Positions 43,360-52,755 of a DNA stretch of 64,000 nucleotides are shown here, piece by piece. The position numbers and the translations under genes were made by a program. Source of the DNA: Phenylobacterium sp. (GTDB taxonomy: Bacteria; Pseudomonadota; Alphaproteobacteria; Caulobacterales; Caulobacteraceae); assembly GCA_020402745.1 (NCBI GenBank), contig JADBYZ010000015.1, positions 1-64,000 of the forward strand, in the 5' to 3' direction. Every line of letters begins with the position of its first letter. The stretch's first letter is position 1. The notes beneath the pieces were generated by a model. It ran no database searches. It worked only from the letters and a program-made list of their open reading frames with translations, and was not told the DNA's origin.

Positions 43360-45315
43360 ATGCCTTTTCCCGCCAGTCATCCGGCGCTTGACCGCGCGCT
43401 TTCCGAACGCGGCTATGCCGAGCCTACGCCTGTCCAGGCCCAGGTGCTTGAGGCCTCCGAGGACCGCGACCTCCTGGTCTCGGCCCAGACCGGGTCGGGC
43501 AAGACGGTCGCCTTTGGCCTTGCCCTGGCGCCCACCCTGCTGGGCCTTTCGGAGCGCTTCGGCGAGGCCGGGGCGCCCGCCGCCCTGGTTATCGCCCCCA
43601 CGCGGGAGCTGGCCCTTCAGGTGAACGCCGAGCTGACCTGGCTCTACGCCGGGGCCGGCGCGACCCTCCTGTCCTGCGTCGGGGGGATGGACCCCCGCGC
43701 CGAGCGGCGAGCCCTCCAGAGGGGCGGCCACATCGTCGTCGGCACGCCGGGGCGTCTGCGCGACCACCTGGAACGGGGGGCGCTGGACCTCTCGGCCCTG
43801 CAGGCCGTGGTGCTCGACGAGGCCGACGAGATGCTGGACATGGGCTTCCAGGAGGACCTGACCGTCCTGCTCGAGGCCGCGCCCGCCGACCGTCGCACCC
43901 TCCTGTTCTCGGCCACCCTGCCGCGCGAGATCGTCCGACTGGCCTCGGCCTACCAGCGCGACGCCCTGCGCATCGACACTGTCGACCGGGACTCCCCGCA
44001 CGGCGACATCGAATACCGCGCAGTCCGGGTCCTGCCGAACCAGGTGGACCTGGCGGTCGTGAACCTCCTTCGCTTCTACGAGGCGCCTGGGGCCCTCGTC
44101 TTCGCCAACACCCGCGAGCGGGTGAAGCACCTCACCGCCACCCTGCGCGAGCGGGGCTTCTCGGTGGTGGGCCTGTCGGGCGAGCTGACCCAGGACCTGC
44201 GTTCCGAGGCGCTCCAGGCCCTGCGCGGCGGGCACGCCCGGGTCTGCGTCGCCACCGACGTGGCCGCCCGCGGTCTCGACCTGCCCGACCTTGGCCTGGT
44301 CATCCACGCCGAGGTCCCCGCCAATGTCGAGGGGATGCTCCACCGTTCCGGCCGGACCGGCCGGGCGGGCCGCAAGGGGGTATCGGTCCTGCTGGTCCCC
44401 CGGGCCCGGCGGCGCAAGGCCGAGCTCCTCTTCCAGTCCGCCTCCATCCGCGCCGAATGGGTGGGTCCGCCCACCGCCGAGGAGATCCGTGAGAAGGACC
44501 GCCAGCGCATGCTGGAGGACCCGCTCCTGGTCTCGCCCCCTGACGAGGAGTGCCTGGCCGAGGGCCGCCTCCTCCTGGAGCGCCTGTCGCCCGAGCAGGT
44601 CGCCGGCGCCCTCATGCGGCTCTACCGCGAGAAGCTGCCGCCGCCGGAGGACGTCCAGGATGACGCCCCCTCCCGCTGGAAGCCCGAGGCGGCGGCCGAA
44701 GCCCGGCCCCGGCGCGAGCCCGGCGACATGGACTGGTTCCGGATCGATATCGGCCGCAAGGACCGCGCGGACCCCAAGTGGCTGATCCCCAAGATCTGCC
44801 GTGCGGGCGGGGTGACCAAGCGCGACATCGGCAATATCCGCATCCTGGACGGCGAGACCCGGTTCGAGATCGCCCGGGAGGTCTCGCCCGCCTTCGCTGC
44901 GGCCATCGCCGCACCCCTGCCGGATGGGACGCGGATCGCGCCTTCGGAGGCGCCGGGCGCCGACTTCCGGCCCCCGCGTCCGCCTCGACCCCGACGGGAG
45001 TTCGAACCGGCAGGTGAGGGCGTGTCCGCCCCGCCGCGCCCCCGGCGGGCGCCCCGCCCCGCCCCGGGGGAAGCCGCAGCGGCAAGCCCGCCCCAAGCCT
45101 TCCAGAAGCCGCCCTTCAAGAAGAAGCCCTTCAAGAAGGCGCCATTCCCAAAGGCTGACCGCGCCGAGGTCTCGCCAGGCGATCGTCCCTGGAAGGGAAA
45201 GCCCCGGCCGGCCGGGTCAGGTCCGCCCCCGCGGACGGGACCGAAGCGCAAGCCGAACGACGGCCCCGCGCCCCGCGGCGCGCCCTTTCGCGGAAAGCCG
45301 AAACGCCCGTCCTGA
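43360..45315 (+). CDS. DEAD-box RNA helicase with DbpA-like RNA-binding domain
   Basis: 651 residues. It has a Q motif YAEPTPVQAQ, Walker A SAQTGSGKT near 41, LDEADEMLD, LFSATLP and HRSGRTGRAGRKG for the two RecA lobes (to about 360). A DbpA-type RNA-binding domain lies near 460-530 (MDWFRIDIGRKD, GGVTKRDIGNIRIL). A long disordered Pro/Lys/Arg tail with FKKKPFKKAPF repeats completes it. It resembles CsdA/DeaD helicases of ribosome assembly and RNA decay. The tail is probably an RNA- or RNase E-binding region. Confidence 0.95.
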   Translation: MPFPASHPALDRALSERGYAEPTPVQAQVLEASEDRDLLVSAQTGSGKTVAFGLALAPTLLGLSERFGEAGAPAALVIAPTRELALQVNAELTWLYAGAGATLLSCVGGMDPRAERRALQRGGHIVVGTPGRLRDHLERGALDLSALQAVVLDEADEMLDMGFQEDLTVLLEAAPADRRTLLFSATLPREIVRLASAYQRDALRIDTVDRDSPHGDIEYRAVRVLPNQVDLAVVNLLRFYEAPGALVFANTRERVKHLTATLRERGFSVVGLSGELTQDLRSEALQALRGGHARVCVATDVAARGLDLPDLGLVIHAEVPANVEGMLHRSGRTGRAGRKGVSVLLVPRARRRKAELLFQSASIRAEWVGPPTAEEIREKDRQRMLEDPLLVSPPDEECLAEGRLLLERLSPEQVAGALMRLYREKLPPPEDVQDDAPSRWKPEAAAEARPRREPGDMDWFRIDIGRKDRADPKWLIPKICRAGGVTKRDIGNIRILDGETRFEIAREVSPAFAAAIAAPLPDGTRIAPSEAPGADFRPPRPPRPRREFEPAGEGVSAPPRPRRAPRPAPGEAAAASPPQAFQKPPFKKKPFKKAPFPKADRAEVSPGDRPWKGKPRPAGSGPPPRTGPKRKPNDGPAPRGAPFRGKPKRPS

Positions 45316-45367
45316 GGGACCTATCGGCCCCCGCTCAGCCGATCGATCTCCTGCTTCAGCTGAGGCC

Positions 45368-46186
45368 TTAACGGTCTTCCGCAAGAGAAAGCCCGGCTTC
45401 CAGTCGGGCCTTCAGCTCGTCGCTCCCCGGCAGGTCCCGGCCGTCCCAGGAAAGGGCCGGGCGGATGCCGCGCAGGACGTTGGTGAGGACCAGGGCGTCG
45501 GCCCGCCGCGCCTCGGCCTGGGTCAGGCGCCACTCCCCCATCTCCGGCAGGGCCTCCAGCAGGCGGGTCCGGGTGGTCCCGGCCAGGACGCCTTCGGAGA
45601 GGGGCGGCGTGACAATCTTCCCGTCGATCCGGAAGACGAGGTTGGCGGCGGCGGCGCTGGCGGCACGTCCGCGCGTGTTGAACATCACGGCTTCGTCGGC
45701 GCCGGCCTGATGCGCCTGCCTCAGGGCCATGACGCTGTCGATATAGGACAAGGTCTTGTGACGGGAGGCCGGGGAGGCGGGATTGCGGCGCACCGAGGCC
45801 GTGGCGAGGCGGACAGGCGTCCCCGCCTCCGGCGCCGGGCTGGCGGTGATCAGGAGGCGGGCGGCGGCGGACGGGTCCCGCGCCAGACCCCGGGCGGAAC
45901 GCCCCGCGGTCAGGGTCAGGCGGACGGCGGCCCGTCCTCGGTCCAGGCGGTTCCGGGCAAGGGTTTCCAGGGCGACGGCTTCCAGCCGGTTGGCCTCGGG
46001 CGGCGGCGGCAGGCCGAGGGCGGCGGCGGATGCGGCCAGGCGCCGGAAGTGCAGCGCGGGGTGCGCGAGGGCGCCGTCTGTCGCCAGCAGGGTCTCGAAC
46101 AGACCATCGCCGAGGGTCAGGCCCCGGTCATCGGCCGGCAGGACGTCGCCGTCCTCGATCCACTCGCCGTCTCGCCAGGCGATCAT
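45368..46186 (-). CDS. pabC: Aminodeoxychorismate lyase (PabC), class IV PLP aminotransferase fold
   Basis: 272 residues. The PLP-bearing lysine is about 144 in SRHKTLSYIDSVMAL. LTLGDGLFETLLATDG and the phosphate-binding LAGTTRTRLLE are typical. It releases pyruvate from 4-amino-4-deoxychorismate to give p-aminobenzoate for folate. D-amino-acid or branched-chain aminotransferases share the fold, but adjacency to pabB (ATGA overlap) settles the call. Confidence 0.92.
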   Translation of the reverse strand: MIAWRDGEWIEDGDVLPADDRGLTLGDGLFETLLATDGALAHPALHFRRLAASAAALGLPPPPEANRLEAVALETLARNRLDRGRAAVRLTLTAGRSARGLARDPSAAARLLITASPAPEAGTPVRLATASVRRNPASPASRHKTLSYIDSVMALRQAHQAGADEAVMFNTRGRAASAAAANLVFRIDGKIVTPPLSEGVLAGTTRTRLLEALPEMGEWRLTQAEARRADALVLTNVLRGIRPALSWDGRDLPGSDELKARLEAGLSLAEDR

Positions 46187-47493
46187 GCGGTCGGTCCGCA
46201 GATGGCCTGCAGGAGTCGCTGGGCCTTGGCCTCGGTCTCCAGGGTTTCGGTCTCCGGATCGGAGTCCGTGGTGATCCCGCAGCCGACCCGGAAGGACACC
46301 GCCCAGCCATCCGGCGCCTCCCGGCAGGTGGCGGTCCGGATCAGGACGCTGGAGTCGATCTCCCCGTCGGCCGCGGCGCGGAAGAGGGACCCATAGTCCG
46401 CCCCGCGAGGTGAGCCCTCGATCTGGCGGATGGCGTCCATGGCCCGACGCTTCGGCGCCCCAGTGATGGAGCCGGCCGGGAAGCAGGCCTCCAGCAGGTC
46501 GATGGCGCTCCTGTCGTCTTCCAGGACCCCTTCAACGTGCGAGACCAGGTGATGGACGTTGGGCAGGGTCGACAGCTCGAAGAGCCGGGGCGTGCGCACC
46601 GATCCCGGCCGACAGGCCCGCGACAGGTCGTTTCGCATCAGGTCCACGATCATCAGGTTCTCCGCCCGATCCTTCTCGCTGGCCAGGAGGCTGCGGGCGT
46701 TCAGCGCATCCGCCTCCGGTGTGGACCCGCGCGGCGCCGTACCCTTGATGGGACTGGTGAGGGCCAGACGGCCCTGCGGCGTGATGCGGACCCGGACCAG
46801 CCGCTCCGGAGAGTTGGAGACAATGGCGCAGCCTGGCAGGCGGAGGTAGGCGGCGAAGGCGGCGGGGCTCGAGCGGGCCAGCCGCCTGAAGAGATCGAAG
46901 GGATGGTCGCCATCCCCGAGGCGGCCCTCGAACCGGCGGGAGATGTTGGCCTGGTAGAACTCGCCACAGGCGATCCGCGCCCGCACCGCCTCGACCTTGC
47001 CGCCGAAGTTCGCCCGGGGCTCCACGTCGGCGATACGGCCCGAACCCGGGAGGGGCGGGGGAGGGGGGCGCTTATCAAGGAGGGCCAGGAGGCTGGCGCG
47101 TCCCTCTGGCGAAGCGTCAGGGGTCTCGACCATGTGCACCCGCAGGGCCTCGTGGTCGAAGACCAGAACCCGGTCGTAAAGCCCCAACGCCGAGGGCGGG
47201 CCCGCCTGAGGACATCCCGCATCATAGCCCAGCACTCCGGCGATCCCGGGCCGGAAGGGGGAGGCGTCGGACGGCCTTCCGGTCTGCGGCAGACCCTCCA
47301 GCCAGATCCTCGCCCTGGCCAGCGCCCCGCCTGCATCAGCCGCAACCTCCCGGGACCGGGGATGGGCGAAGATCGCGCTCCAACGACCTTCCTCGCCATC
47401 GCCCAGGCACAGAAGGGCGAAGGGGGTGTCCCGCAGGGGGTGAAAGGCATCCAGCGGGTGTCGCCAGGGCAGGGGGAGGTGCGGCTGAGCCAT
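46183..47493 (-). CDS. pabB: Aminodeoxychorismate synthase component I (PabB)
   Basis: 436 residues. The chorismate-binding domain has GEFYQANISRRFEG, SPERLVRV, the PIKGTAPRG motif, DLMRNDLSR, LVSHVEGVL and the closing GSITGAPKRRAMDAI. It converts chorismate plus amide-derived ammonia to aminodeoxychorismate. No pabA glutaminase gene is adjacent, so it must be elsewhere or shared with trpG. It is translationally coupled to pabC. It is divergent from the TonB siderophore-type receptor. Confidence 0.95.
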   Translation of the reverse strand: MAQPHLPLPWRHPLDAFHPLRDTPFALLCLGDGEEGRWSAIFAHPRSREVAADAGGALARARIWLEGLPQTGRPSDASPFRPGIAGVLGYDAGCPQAGPPSALGLYDRVLVFDHEALRVHMVETPDASPEGRASLLALLDKRPPPPPLPGSGRIADVEPRANFGGKVEAVRARIACGEFYQANISRRFEGRLGDGDHPFDLFRRLARSSPAAFAAYLRLPGCAIVSNSPERLVRVRITPQGRLALTSPIKGTAPRGSTPEADALNARSLLASEKDRAENLMIVDLMRNDLSRACRPGSVRTPRLFELSTLPNVHHLVSHVEGVLEDDRSAIDLLEACFPAGSITGAPKRRAMDAIRQIEGSPRGADYGSLFRAAADGEIDSSVLIRTATCREAPDGWAVSFRVGCGITTDSDPETETLETEAKAQRLLQAICGPTA

Positions 47494-47555
47494 CCGCGTC
47501 TAGGTCGGCCCCAACGGCTGACAAGGCAAGCCCGGGGGCAGCGATTTCCAATATC

Positions 47556-47574
47556 TGAGAATAATTCGCATTTA
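47556..47574. promoter_or_regulatory. Candidate Fur box
   Basis: TGAGAATAATTCGCATTTA resembles the AT-rich 7-1-7 pattern of alphaproteobacterial Fur sites. A second similar stretch (TTGTCATTTACATTCGCATT) follows near 47604-47623. Both lie in the 65 bases ahead of the iron-type receptor gene. No pabB promoter element was identified separately. Confidence 0.5.
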
Positions 47575-47638
47575 CGTCTGAGCGAGTCCTTGTTAGGAAC
47601 GATTGTCATTTACATTCGCATTCCGTGTCAGGCTTTGT

Positions 47639-49762
47639 ATGCGTTCCCAAGCTTCCCTCCTTGTCCTTGCGACCCTCGCCTTCGGGGCGGTGGCGGCGCA
47701 CGCCGAGGAGGACGTGGCGCAGGTCTCACCGCTCATCATCACCGCCCATGTGGATGACGGCTATCTGCCCGAACGCCTCGACACCGCCCTGCGGGTTGCA
47801 GCCGACCTTCGCGACATCCCACAGTCCGTCGGCGTGGTCTCGTCCCAGCTGATCCGCGACCAGGCCATGCAGTCCATGGCCGATGTCCTGCGCTATGTCC
47901 CGGGCGCCACCATCGGCCAGGGAGAAGGGCACAGGGACGCGCCCAACCTGCGCGGCAACGCCTCCACGGCCGACTTCTTCGTCGATGGGATACGGGACGA
48001 CGTCCAGTATCATCGTGACCTCTACAACGTAGAGCGGGTGGAGGTCCTGCTGGGACCCAACGCCATGATCTTCGGACGCGGCGGCGGTGGCGGGGTGATC
48101 AACCGGGTCACCCGGGTCGCCGATGGCCGTCGTCACGTCGGCTTGAGCCTTGAGGGCGGAGATTTCCGGCACCTGCGGGTCGTCACCGATCTCGGCGCTC
48201 CCTTCAGCACATCCCTTTCAGGCCGGGTGAACGCCCTCCATGAGCGCTCCGGGAGCTACCGCGATTACATCAATATCGAGCGGTGGGGCGTCAATCCCTC
48301 CATCACGCTTCGCGCCGATAGCGGACTGACCGCAACCCTCTCGTATGAGCGGTTCGTGGATGACCGCACCATCGACCGGGGCGCACCGTCCTTTCAGGGG
48401 CGCTCCCTCGAGAGTCCCGTATCGGCCTTCTTCGGCGATCCCTCACACAACTGGTCCCGGTTCGAAGGCGATACCGTCCGGCTGGCCTTTGAACAGCCCC
48501 TTGGTTCGGACCTGACATTCCGTCACCGCACGGTTTGGGGCGGCTACGACAAGGGTTATGGAAACGTCTTCGCCTCGGGGGCGGCGGTGGCGGATGCGCA
48601 GGGCCGGCCGTCGACCTATCCGCTTCAGGCCTATCGCGCCTACACGGACCGCACCAATCTCTTCAGCCAGGCGGATCTTGTCTGGACCCGGGGTGAGGAG
48701 GGCGCGAGGCGCGTCTTCCTGGCGGGGGTGGAGATCGGTCGTCAGGAAACCGACAATCGCCGTGAGACCGGTCGCTTCGGCGGCCCTAACGGGCTCCTGA
48801 CCCTGACCGGAACCCCTGTATCCGACCCCACTCGTCGGAATCTGATGGTTTCCTATGCGAACGCGGGCTCGGATGCCTTGAACTCGGGGGAGGTCACGAT
48901 CACCGCGGTCTTTGCTCAGGTCCAGGCGGATCTCGGATCGAAGGTCCAGGTCGTGGCCGGTCTTCGCCATGATGTCTTCAGCCTCGATCTGACGGACAAG
49001 AGAGCCTCGGCCACAGGCCGCCGCGACTTTTCGCGCAGCGATCGAATCTGGTCGCCCCGGCTTGGCGTTCTCGTACGCCCCTCGGAGCCCCTGACGCTCT
49101 ACGCCAGCTATTCGGTCTCCAGCCTGCCTGCGTCGGGTGACCAGTTCGCGGGCCTCGCCCTCTCGACGGAGGCGCTGAAGCCGGAATCCTTCCGGAATCT
49201 GGAGGCTGGGTTCAAGGCGGACCTCGGTCCCCGTCTGATGGCCACCGGCGCGGCCTATCAACTGGACCGCGAGAACACGCAGGCTCTGGATCCCGTAACT
49301 CCGGGCCGTATCGTCCAGACAGGCGCCCAGAGGAGCACCGGGCTTGAGCTCAGCCTGTCCGGAAAGGTCACCGACCGCTGGGAGACTGTGGCGACACTGG
49401 CCGTTCAGTCCGCCAAGATCACCCGCCAGACCTCTGCGGCGCCCGTGGGCCGGCGGGCGGCCCTGACCCCGGACCTGACCGCGTCGCTCTGGAACAAGTT
49501 CGAGATGACCCCCAGGGTCTCGGTTGGCCTGGGCGTGGTGCATCAGGGCGAGATGTACACCTCGATCTCCAACGCGGTGACACTGCCGGGCTTCACCCGG
49601 GTCGACGGCGCGGTCTTCCTGAAGGTGGGCGAGGACTACCGTCTGCAGCTCAATGTCGAAAACCTTGGCGACATCACCTGGTCGCCCACCAGCCATGGCG
49701 ACAACAACATCCAGCCCGGCGCCCCGCGCACGGTGCGGATCTCCATTTCCCGGGGCTTCTGA
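47639..49762 (+). CDS. TonB-dependent siderophore receptor
   Basis: 707 residues. Signal peptide 1-22 ends AHAEE and is followed by the TonB box region (VSPLIITAHV). The plug has RDIPQSVGVVSSQLIRDQAMQSMADVLRYVPG and VEVLLGPNAMIFGRGGGGGVINRVTR. The barrel closes with a C-terminal phenylalanine (SISRGF). It is of the FhuE/Fiu-like catecholate or hydroxamate class importing ferric siderophores. The AT-rich Fur-like stretch upstream fits iron control. Its ATG at 47639 lacks a clear ribosome site. Confidence 0.92.
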   Translation: MRSQASLLVLATLAFGAVAAHAEEDVAQVSPLIITAHVDDGYLPERLDTALRVAADLRDIPQSVGVVSSQLIRDQAMQSMADVLRYVPGATIGQGEGHRDAPNLRGNASTADFFVDGIRDDVQYHRDLYNVERVEVLLGPNAMIFGRGGGGGVINRVTRVADGRRHVGLSLEGGDFRHLRVVTDLGAPFSTSLSGRVNALHERSGSYRDYINIERWGVNPSITLRADSGLTATLSYERFVDDRTIDRGAPSFQGRSLESPVSAFFGDPSHNWSRFEGDTVRLAFEQPLGSDLTFRHRTVWGGYDKGYGNVFASGAAVADAQGRPSTYPLQAYRAYTDRTNLFSQADLVWTRGEEGARRVFLAGVEIGRQETDNRRETGRFGGPNGLLTLTGTPVSDPTRRNLMVSYANAGSDALNSGEVTITAVFAQVQADLGSKVQVVAGLRHDVFSLDLTDKRASATGRRDFSRSDRIWSPRLGVLVRPSEPLTLYASYSVSSLPASGDQFAGLALSTEALKPESFRNLEAGFKADLGPRLMATGAAYQLDRENTQALDPVTPGRIVQTGAQRSTGLELSLSGKVTDRWETVATLAVQSAKITRQTSAAPVGRRAALTPDLTASLWNKFEMTPRVSVGLGVVHQGEMYTSISNAVTLPGFTRVDGAVFLKVGEDYRLQLNVENLGDITWSPTSHGDNNIQPGAPRTVRISISRGF

Positions 49763-49765
49763 GGC

Positions 49766-51136
49766 TCAGTAGCCGGGAGGCGGACGGAAGCCGCCGTTCA
49801 GGGTCTCGATGAGTCCGGCCGCCGCCAGGGTCGTCATGTCGCCCCACAGGGGGCCGATCACCTGCAGGCCGATGGGCAGGCCCTCTTCCGACAGGGCGAC
49901 GGGGATCGCGGTCGCGGGTAAGCCTGGAAGGGTCGCTAGGCCCGCCCAGACCAGGTGCCGCAGATAGGCGACCTCGACGCCATCGACGTTGAGCTTCCGG
50001 GCTCCCATGGCCCCCTCGATCACGTGCGGGAAGGCCGGGGTCGGGGCGATGGGCGCCAGCAGGATGTCGTGGTCCCCAAAAAACCGGGCGTAGTCCGCCC
50101 GGAGCCGGTGCCGTCGCTCGTCGGCGGCCTTCCAGTCCTGGTGGCTGGCGGCGTAGCCCGGCGACATGGCGGCATTCAGGAGCTCGCGATAGAGGCCGTT
50201 CTGTTCGGCCAGGGAGGGACCGGGAAGGCCGGGCTCGGAGACGATCGCCCCCGCCGCGGCCAGGCGGGCGCCGACCTCGCGTACGGCGGCTATACAGGCC
50301 GCTGAGGTCGGGGCGGCCGGGTCCTCCTCATGGATGGCGACCCTGAGGCCCCGGGCGGAGTGGGCGCGCGGAGACGGCGGCGGAAGGCGGGCGCCGGGGA
50401 TCCCGCCAGTGGTCGCGGCGGTCAGGACGTCGAGTCCCAGGCGGATGTCGGCCACGGACCGGCCCATGGGGCCGGCGACCACCAGGTCCATCAGGGCGTG
50501 GGCCCAGACCGGCGGGCGCGGGCCTTCGCCAAAGCGGTCCACGGCGTTCCAGGTGGGCTTGTGCCCGAAAACGCCGTTGTAGTGGCAGGGCACGCGGATC
50601 GATCCGCCAATGTCGCTGCCCAGCTCCAGCAGGGTCATGCCTGCGGCCAGCGCGGCGCCTGAGCCGCCGGAAGAACCGCCTGCCGTCCGTTCCGGGTTCC
50701 AGGGGTTACGGCACAGGCCGTGGATATCGTTGTAGCTTTGGATGTCCCCGCCGAACTCCGGGAGGTTGGTCTTGCCGAAGACCACGGCGCCCGCCGCCCG
50801 CAGCGCGGCCACCGCTGGGGCGTCCGCCTCGGGCGTGTAGTCGGCCAGGGGAACGTGGCCCGAGGTGGTGACCAGCCCCCGGGTCGCAAAGATGTCCTTG
50901 ATAGTCATCGGCAGGCCGTGCAGCGGCCCGGTCAGCCGGCCCTGACGGCGGGCCTCGTCGGCAGCCCGGGCGTTCGCCATGGCCCCGTCGACATCCAGGG
51001 CCACCACGGCGTTCAGCACCGGATTGAACCTCTCGATCCGCTCCAGCTGGGCGGTCAGCAGTCCCACGCTCGTAATGTCGCCACGGGCGAGGGCGGCGAG
51101 TGCGTCTGTCGCCGTTGCGGTCGAGAGGTCGATCAT
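49766..51136 (-). CDS. Amidase (amidase-signature family)
   Basis: 456 residues. The Ser-Ser-Lys triad is in LPMTIKDIFAT, RTAGGSSGGSGAALAAG and ELGSDIGGSIRVP. It hydrolyses amides or related C-N bonds. The conserved QVIGPLWGDMTTLAAA tail is normal for the family. It starts 7 bases after the tetR stop and is part of a minus-strand operon with the regulator, a GST-like protein and a metallo-hydrolase. The substrate may be xenobiotic but cannot be inferred. Confidence 0.92.
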   Translation of the reverse strand: MIDLSTATATDALAALARGDITSVGLLTAQLERIERFNPVLNAVVALDVDGAMANARAADEARRQGRLTGPLHGLPMTIKDIFATRGLVTTSGHVPLADYTPEADAPAVAALRAAGAVVFGKTNLPEFGGDIQSYNDIHGLCRNPWNPERTAGGSSGGSGAALAAGMTLLELGSDIGGSIRVPCHYNGVFGHKPTWNAVDRFGEGPRPPVWAHALMDLVVAGPMGRSVADIRLGLDVLTAATTGGIPGARLPPPSPRAHSARGLRVAIHEEDPAAPTSAACIAAVREVGARLAAAGAIVSEPGLPGPSLAEQNGLYRELLNAAMSPGYAASHQDWKAADERRHRLRADYARFFGDHDILLAPIAPTPAFPHVIEGAMGARKLNVDGVEVAYLRHLVWAGLATLPGLPATAIPVALSEEGLPIGLQVIGPLWGDMTTLAAAGLIETLNGGFRPPPGY

Positions 51137-51143
51137 GCTGAGA

Positions 51144-51719
51144 TCACTCCAGGAGGGTGCGGGCCGTGGTGCGCACAATGGTCTCGGCGTCCTCGCGCGT
51201 CAGGCCTTGCTCTCGTCTTAGCCGGGACCAGGCCTCAAAGCTGAGGAGCAGGTCCAGGGCTTCCAGCCGGCCGGGCTCGGCGCAGGCGACGGGCAAGTCC
51301 TTGGCCAGCGCCTGTCGGAGGTGGGACCCCATCTGGGCATGGTCGCGCGCCAGGAAGTCCGAACGGTGGCGGTGCGCCGTCGAGGCGTACTTGAAGGGAA
51401 AGATCCGCTCATAGGCTTCGACCCGGCGCGAGATGATCTCCGCCAGGCGTCCGGCCTCGTCCCTGGACTCCAGGGGCTGCGACACCAGGTCCGAAAGCTC
51501 GCCCTCAATGGTCCGGCTCATTTCGGCGTAGAGGCTGTCCATGTCTCTGAAATGACGGAAGACCGTCCTGAGACCGACCTCGGCTCGGGCGGCCACGCGC
51601 TCGGCCCCGGGGGCGACCTCCCCCTCGCGCACGAAGGCCAGCATGGCCGAGACGATGCGGTCGCGGCTGTCCTGGCCACGCCGTCGCCGGCCATCCATTT
51701 CCGGGCTGTCGGGAGTCAT
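51144..51719 (-). CDS. TetR family regulator
   Basis: 191 residues. The helix-turn-helix has SRDRIVSAMLAFVREGEVAPGAERVAARAEVGLRTVFRHFRDMDSLYAEM. The C-terminal domain is short and helical. The gene overlaps the GST gene (ATGA) and sits inside the operon it probably controls. The divergent palindrome at 53885 is a likely target. Confidence 0.9.
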   Translation of the reverse strand: MTPDSPEMDGRRRRGQDSRDRIVSAMLAFVREGEVAPGAERVAARAEVGLRTVFRHFRDMDSLYAEMSRTIEGELSDLVSQPLESRDEAGRLAEIISRRVEAYERIFPFKYASTAHRHRSDFLARDHAQMGSHLRQALAKDLPVACAEPGRLEALDLLLSFEAWSRLRREQGLTREDAETIVRTTARTLLE

Positions 51720-52741
51720 CCCGCCAAAAGAGCCTCGCAGCCGGTTCCGTCAAGGGATGCGTCCACGACCTTCCGGGCGTCCGGGTCCAGGGCGGCATGC
51801 GCCTCCCTCAGCGTCTTCAGGCACTTGGCCTGGTAGGGGAAGGGCTGTTGGCTCCAGGCCTGACCGTCAACCTCGGCGGCGACCTCCGCGGCGCCGGCCG
51901 CCACCGCCCGGGCGTTGGCCAGCATGACCGGGGTGTAGACCCGGCCGACCTCGCGCAAGAGGGCCTTCAGGGTCGGCGGCGGGTTCGCCGGATCGATCCA
52001 GTCCCCGTCCGCAGGCTCTACGCCGGACTGGTCCTCCATCATGCCGACCCAGGCGGTGACCCGCGGGGCGACCGAGAGGGTCAGGGCGGCGGGCGTCGGG
52101 TCGAACTCCGCCAGCTGGGTCAGCTGGCCATAGGTGGCGAAGTCGCTGGCGCCCGGCCGGCGACCCATCAGGTAGGGCAGGACCCGCAGGTGGTCTTCAA
52201 AGGCCTCCAGGAAGCGCTTGTAACTCGCTTCGATGATGGGGCCCGTGACCGTGTTGGACCCGACATACCGGAGCCGGCCGATCTGCCGCTCGGCGACGGC
52301 GCGACCGCGCTCGGCGAGGTCTGAGTCGGGAACCGAGAGTCCCCGCCAGCAGGGCAGGATGGCCGAGGCCTTGGCGATATCCGCAGCGTAGGCCCAGCGG
52401 TAGTGGAACATGGCCTTGGTCAGCCATTCGTCGGCATAGTCCTCGATCAGGGCGTCCAGGAAGGCGAGGGCCGGGTCGCCCGGGATCAGGCTGCGTCCGG
52501 CGTACTCGCCCCCGAACCGCCGGATCAGGGGGGTGGAGTCGGTCACCGCCTCCAGGACGCCGTCCGCGCCCGGCAGGTAGAAGGTTGGCAGCAGGGGCAC
52601 CTTGGCCCTCGGCAGGCCGGCGATGGCGGGGTTCGAGACGATCAGGTAGCGATAGGGAATGCGACGGTAGCGCAGCACCGCCAGCATCTTGCGGGTGTAG
52701 GGCGATCCGGGAGCGCCGGAGAGGGCGACGGGCTCGGTCAT
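51716..52741 (-). CDS. Glutathione S-transferase-like protein
   Basis: 341 residues, longer than a typical 200-220 residue GST. An N-terminal thioredoxin-like part (SGAPGSPYTRKMLAVLRYRRIPYR; LEAVTDSTPLIRRF with the Asp-Ser glutathione-binding pair) is followed by an extended helical domain. In this family a Ser, here in SPYTRK, replaces the catalytic Tyr. It may add glutathione to, or act as a carrier for, the substrate of the operon. AGGAA lies 8 bases before the ATG at 52741. Confidence 0.85.
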   Translation of the reverse strand: MTEPVALSGAPGSPYTRKMLAVLRYRRIPYRYLIVSNPAIAGLPRAKVPLLPTFYLPGADGVLEAVTDSTPLIRRFGGEYAGRSLIPGDPALAFLDALIEDYADEWLTKAMFHYRWAYAADIAKASAILPCWRGLSVPDSDLAERGRAVAERQIGRLRYVGSNTVTGPIIEASYKRFLEAFEDHLRVLPYLMGRRPGASDFATYGQLTQLAEFDPTPAALTLSVAPRVTAWVGMMEDQSGVEPADGDWIDPANPPPTLKALLREVGRVYTPVMLANARAVAAGAAEVAAEVDGQAWSQQPFPYQAKCLKTLREAHAALDPDARKVVDASLDGTGCEALLAG

Positions 52742-52755
52742 GGCGGGGTTCCTGG

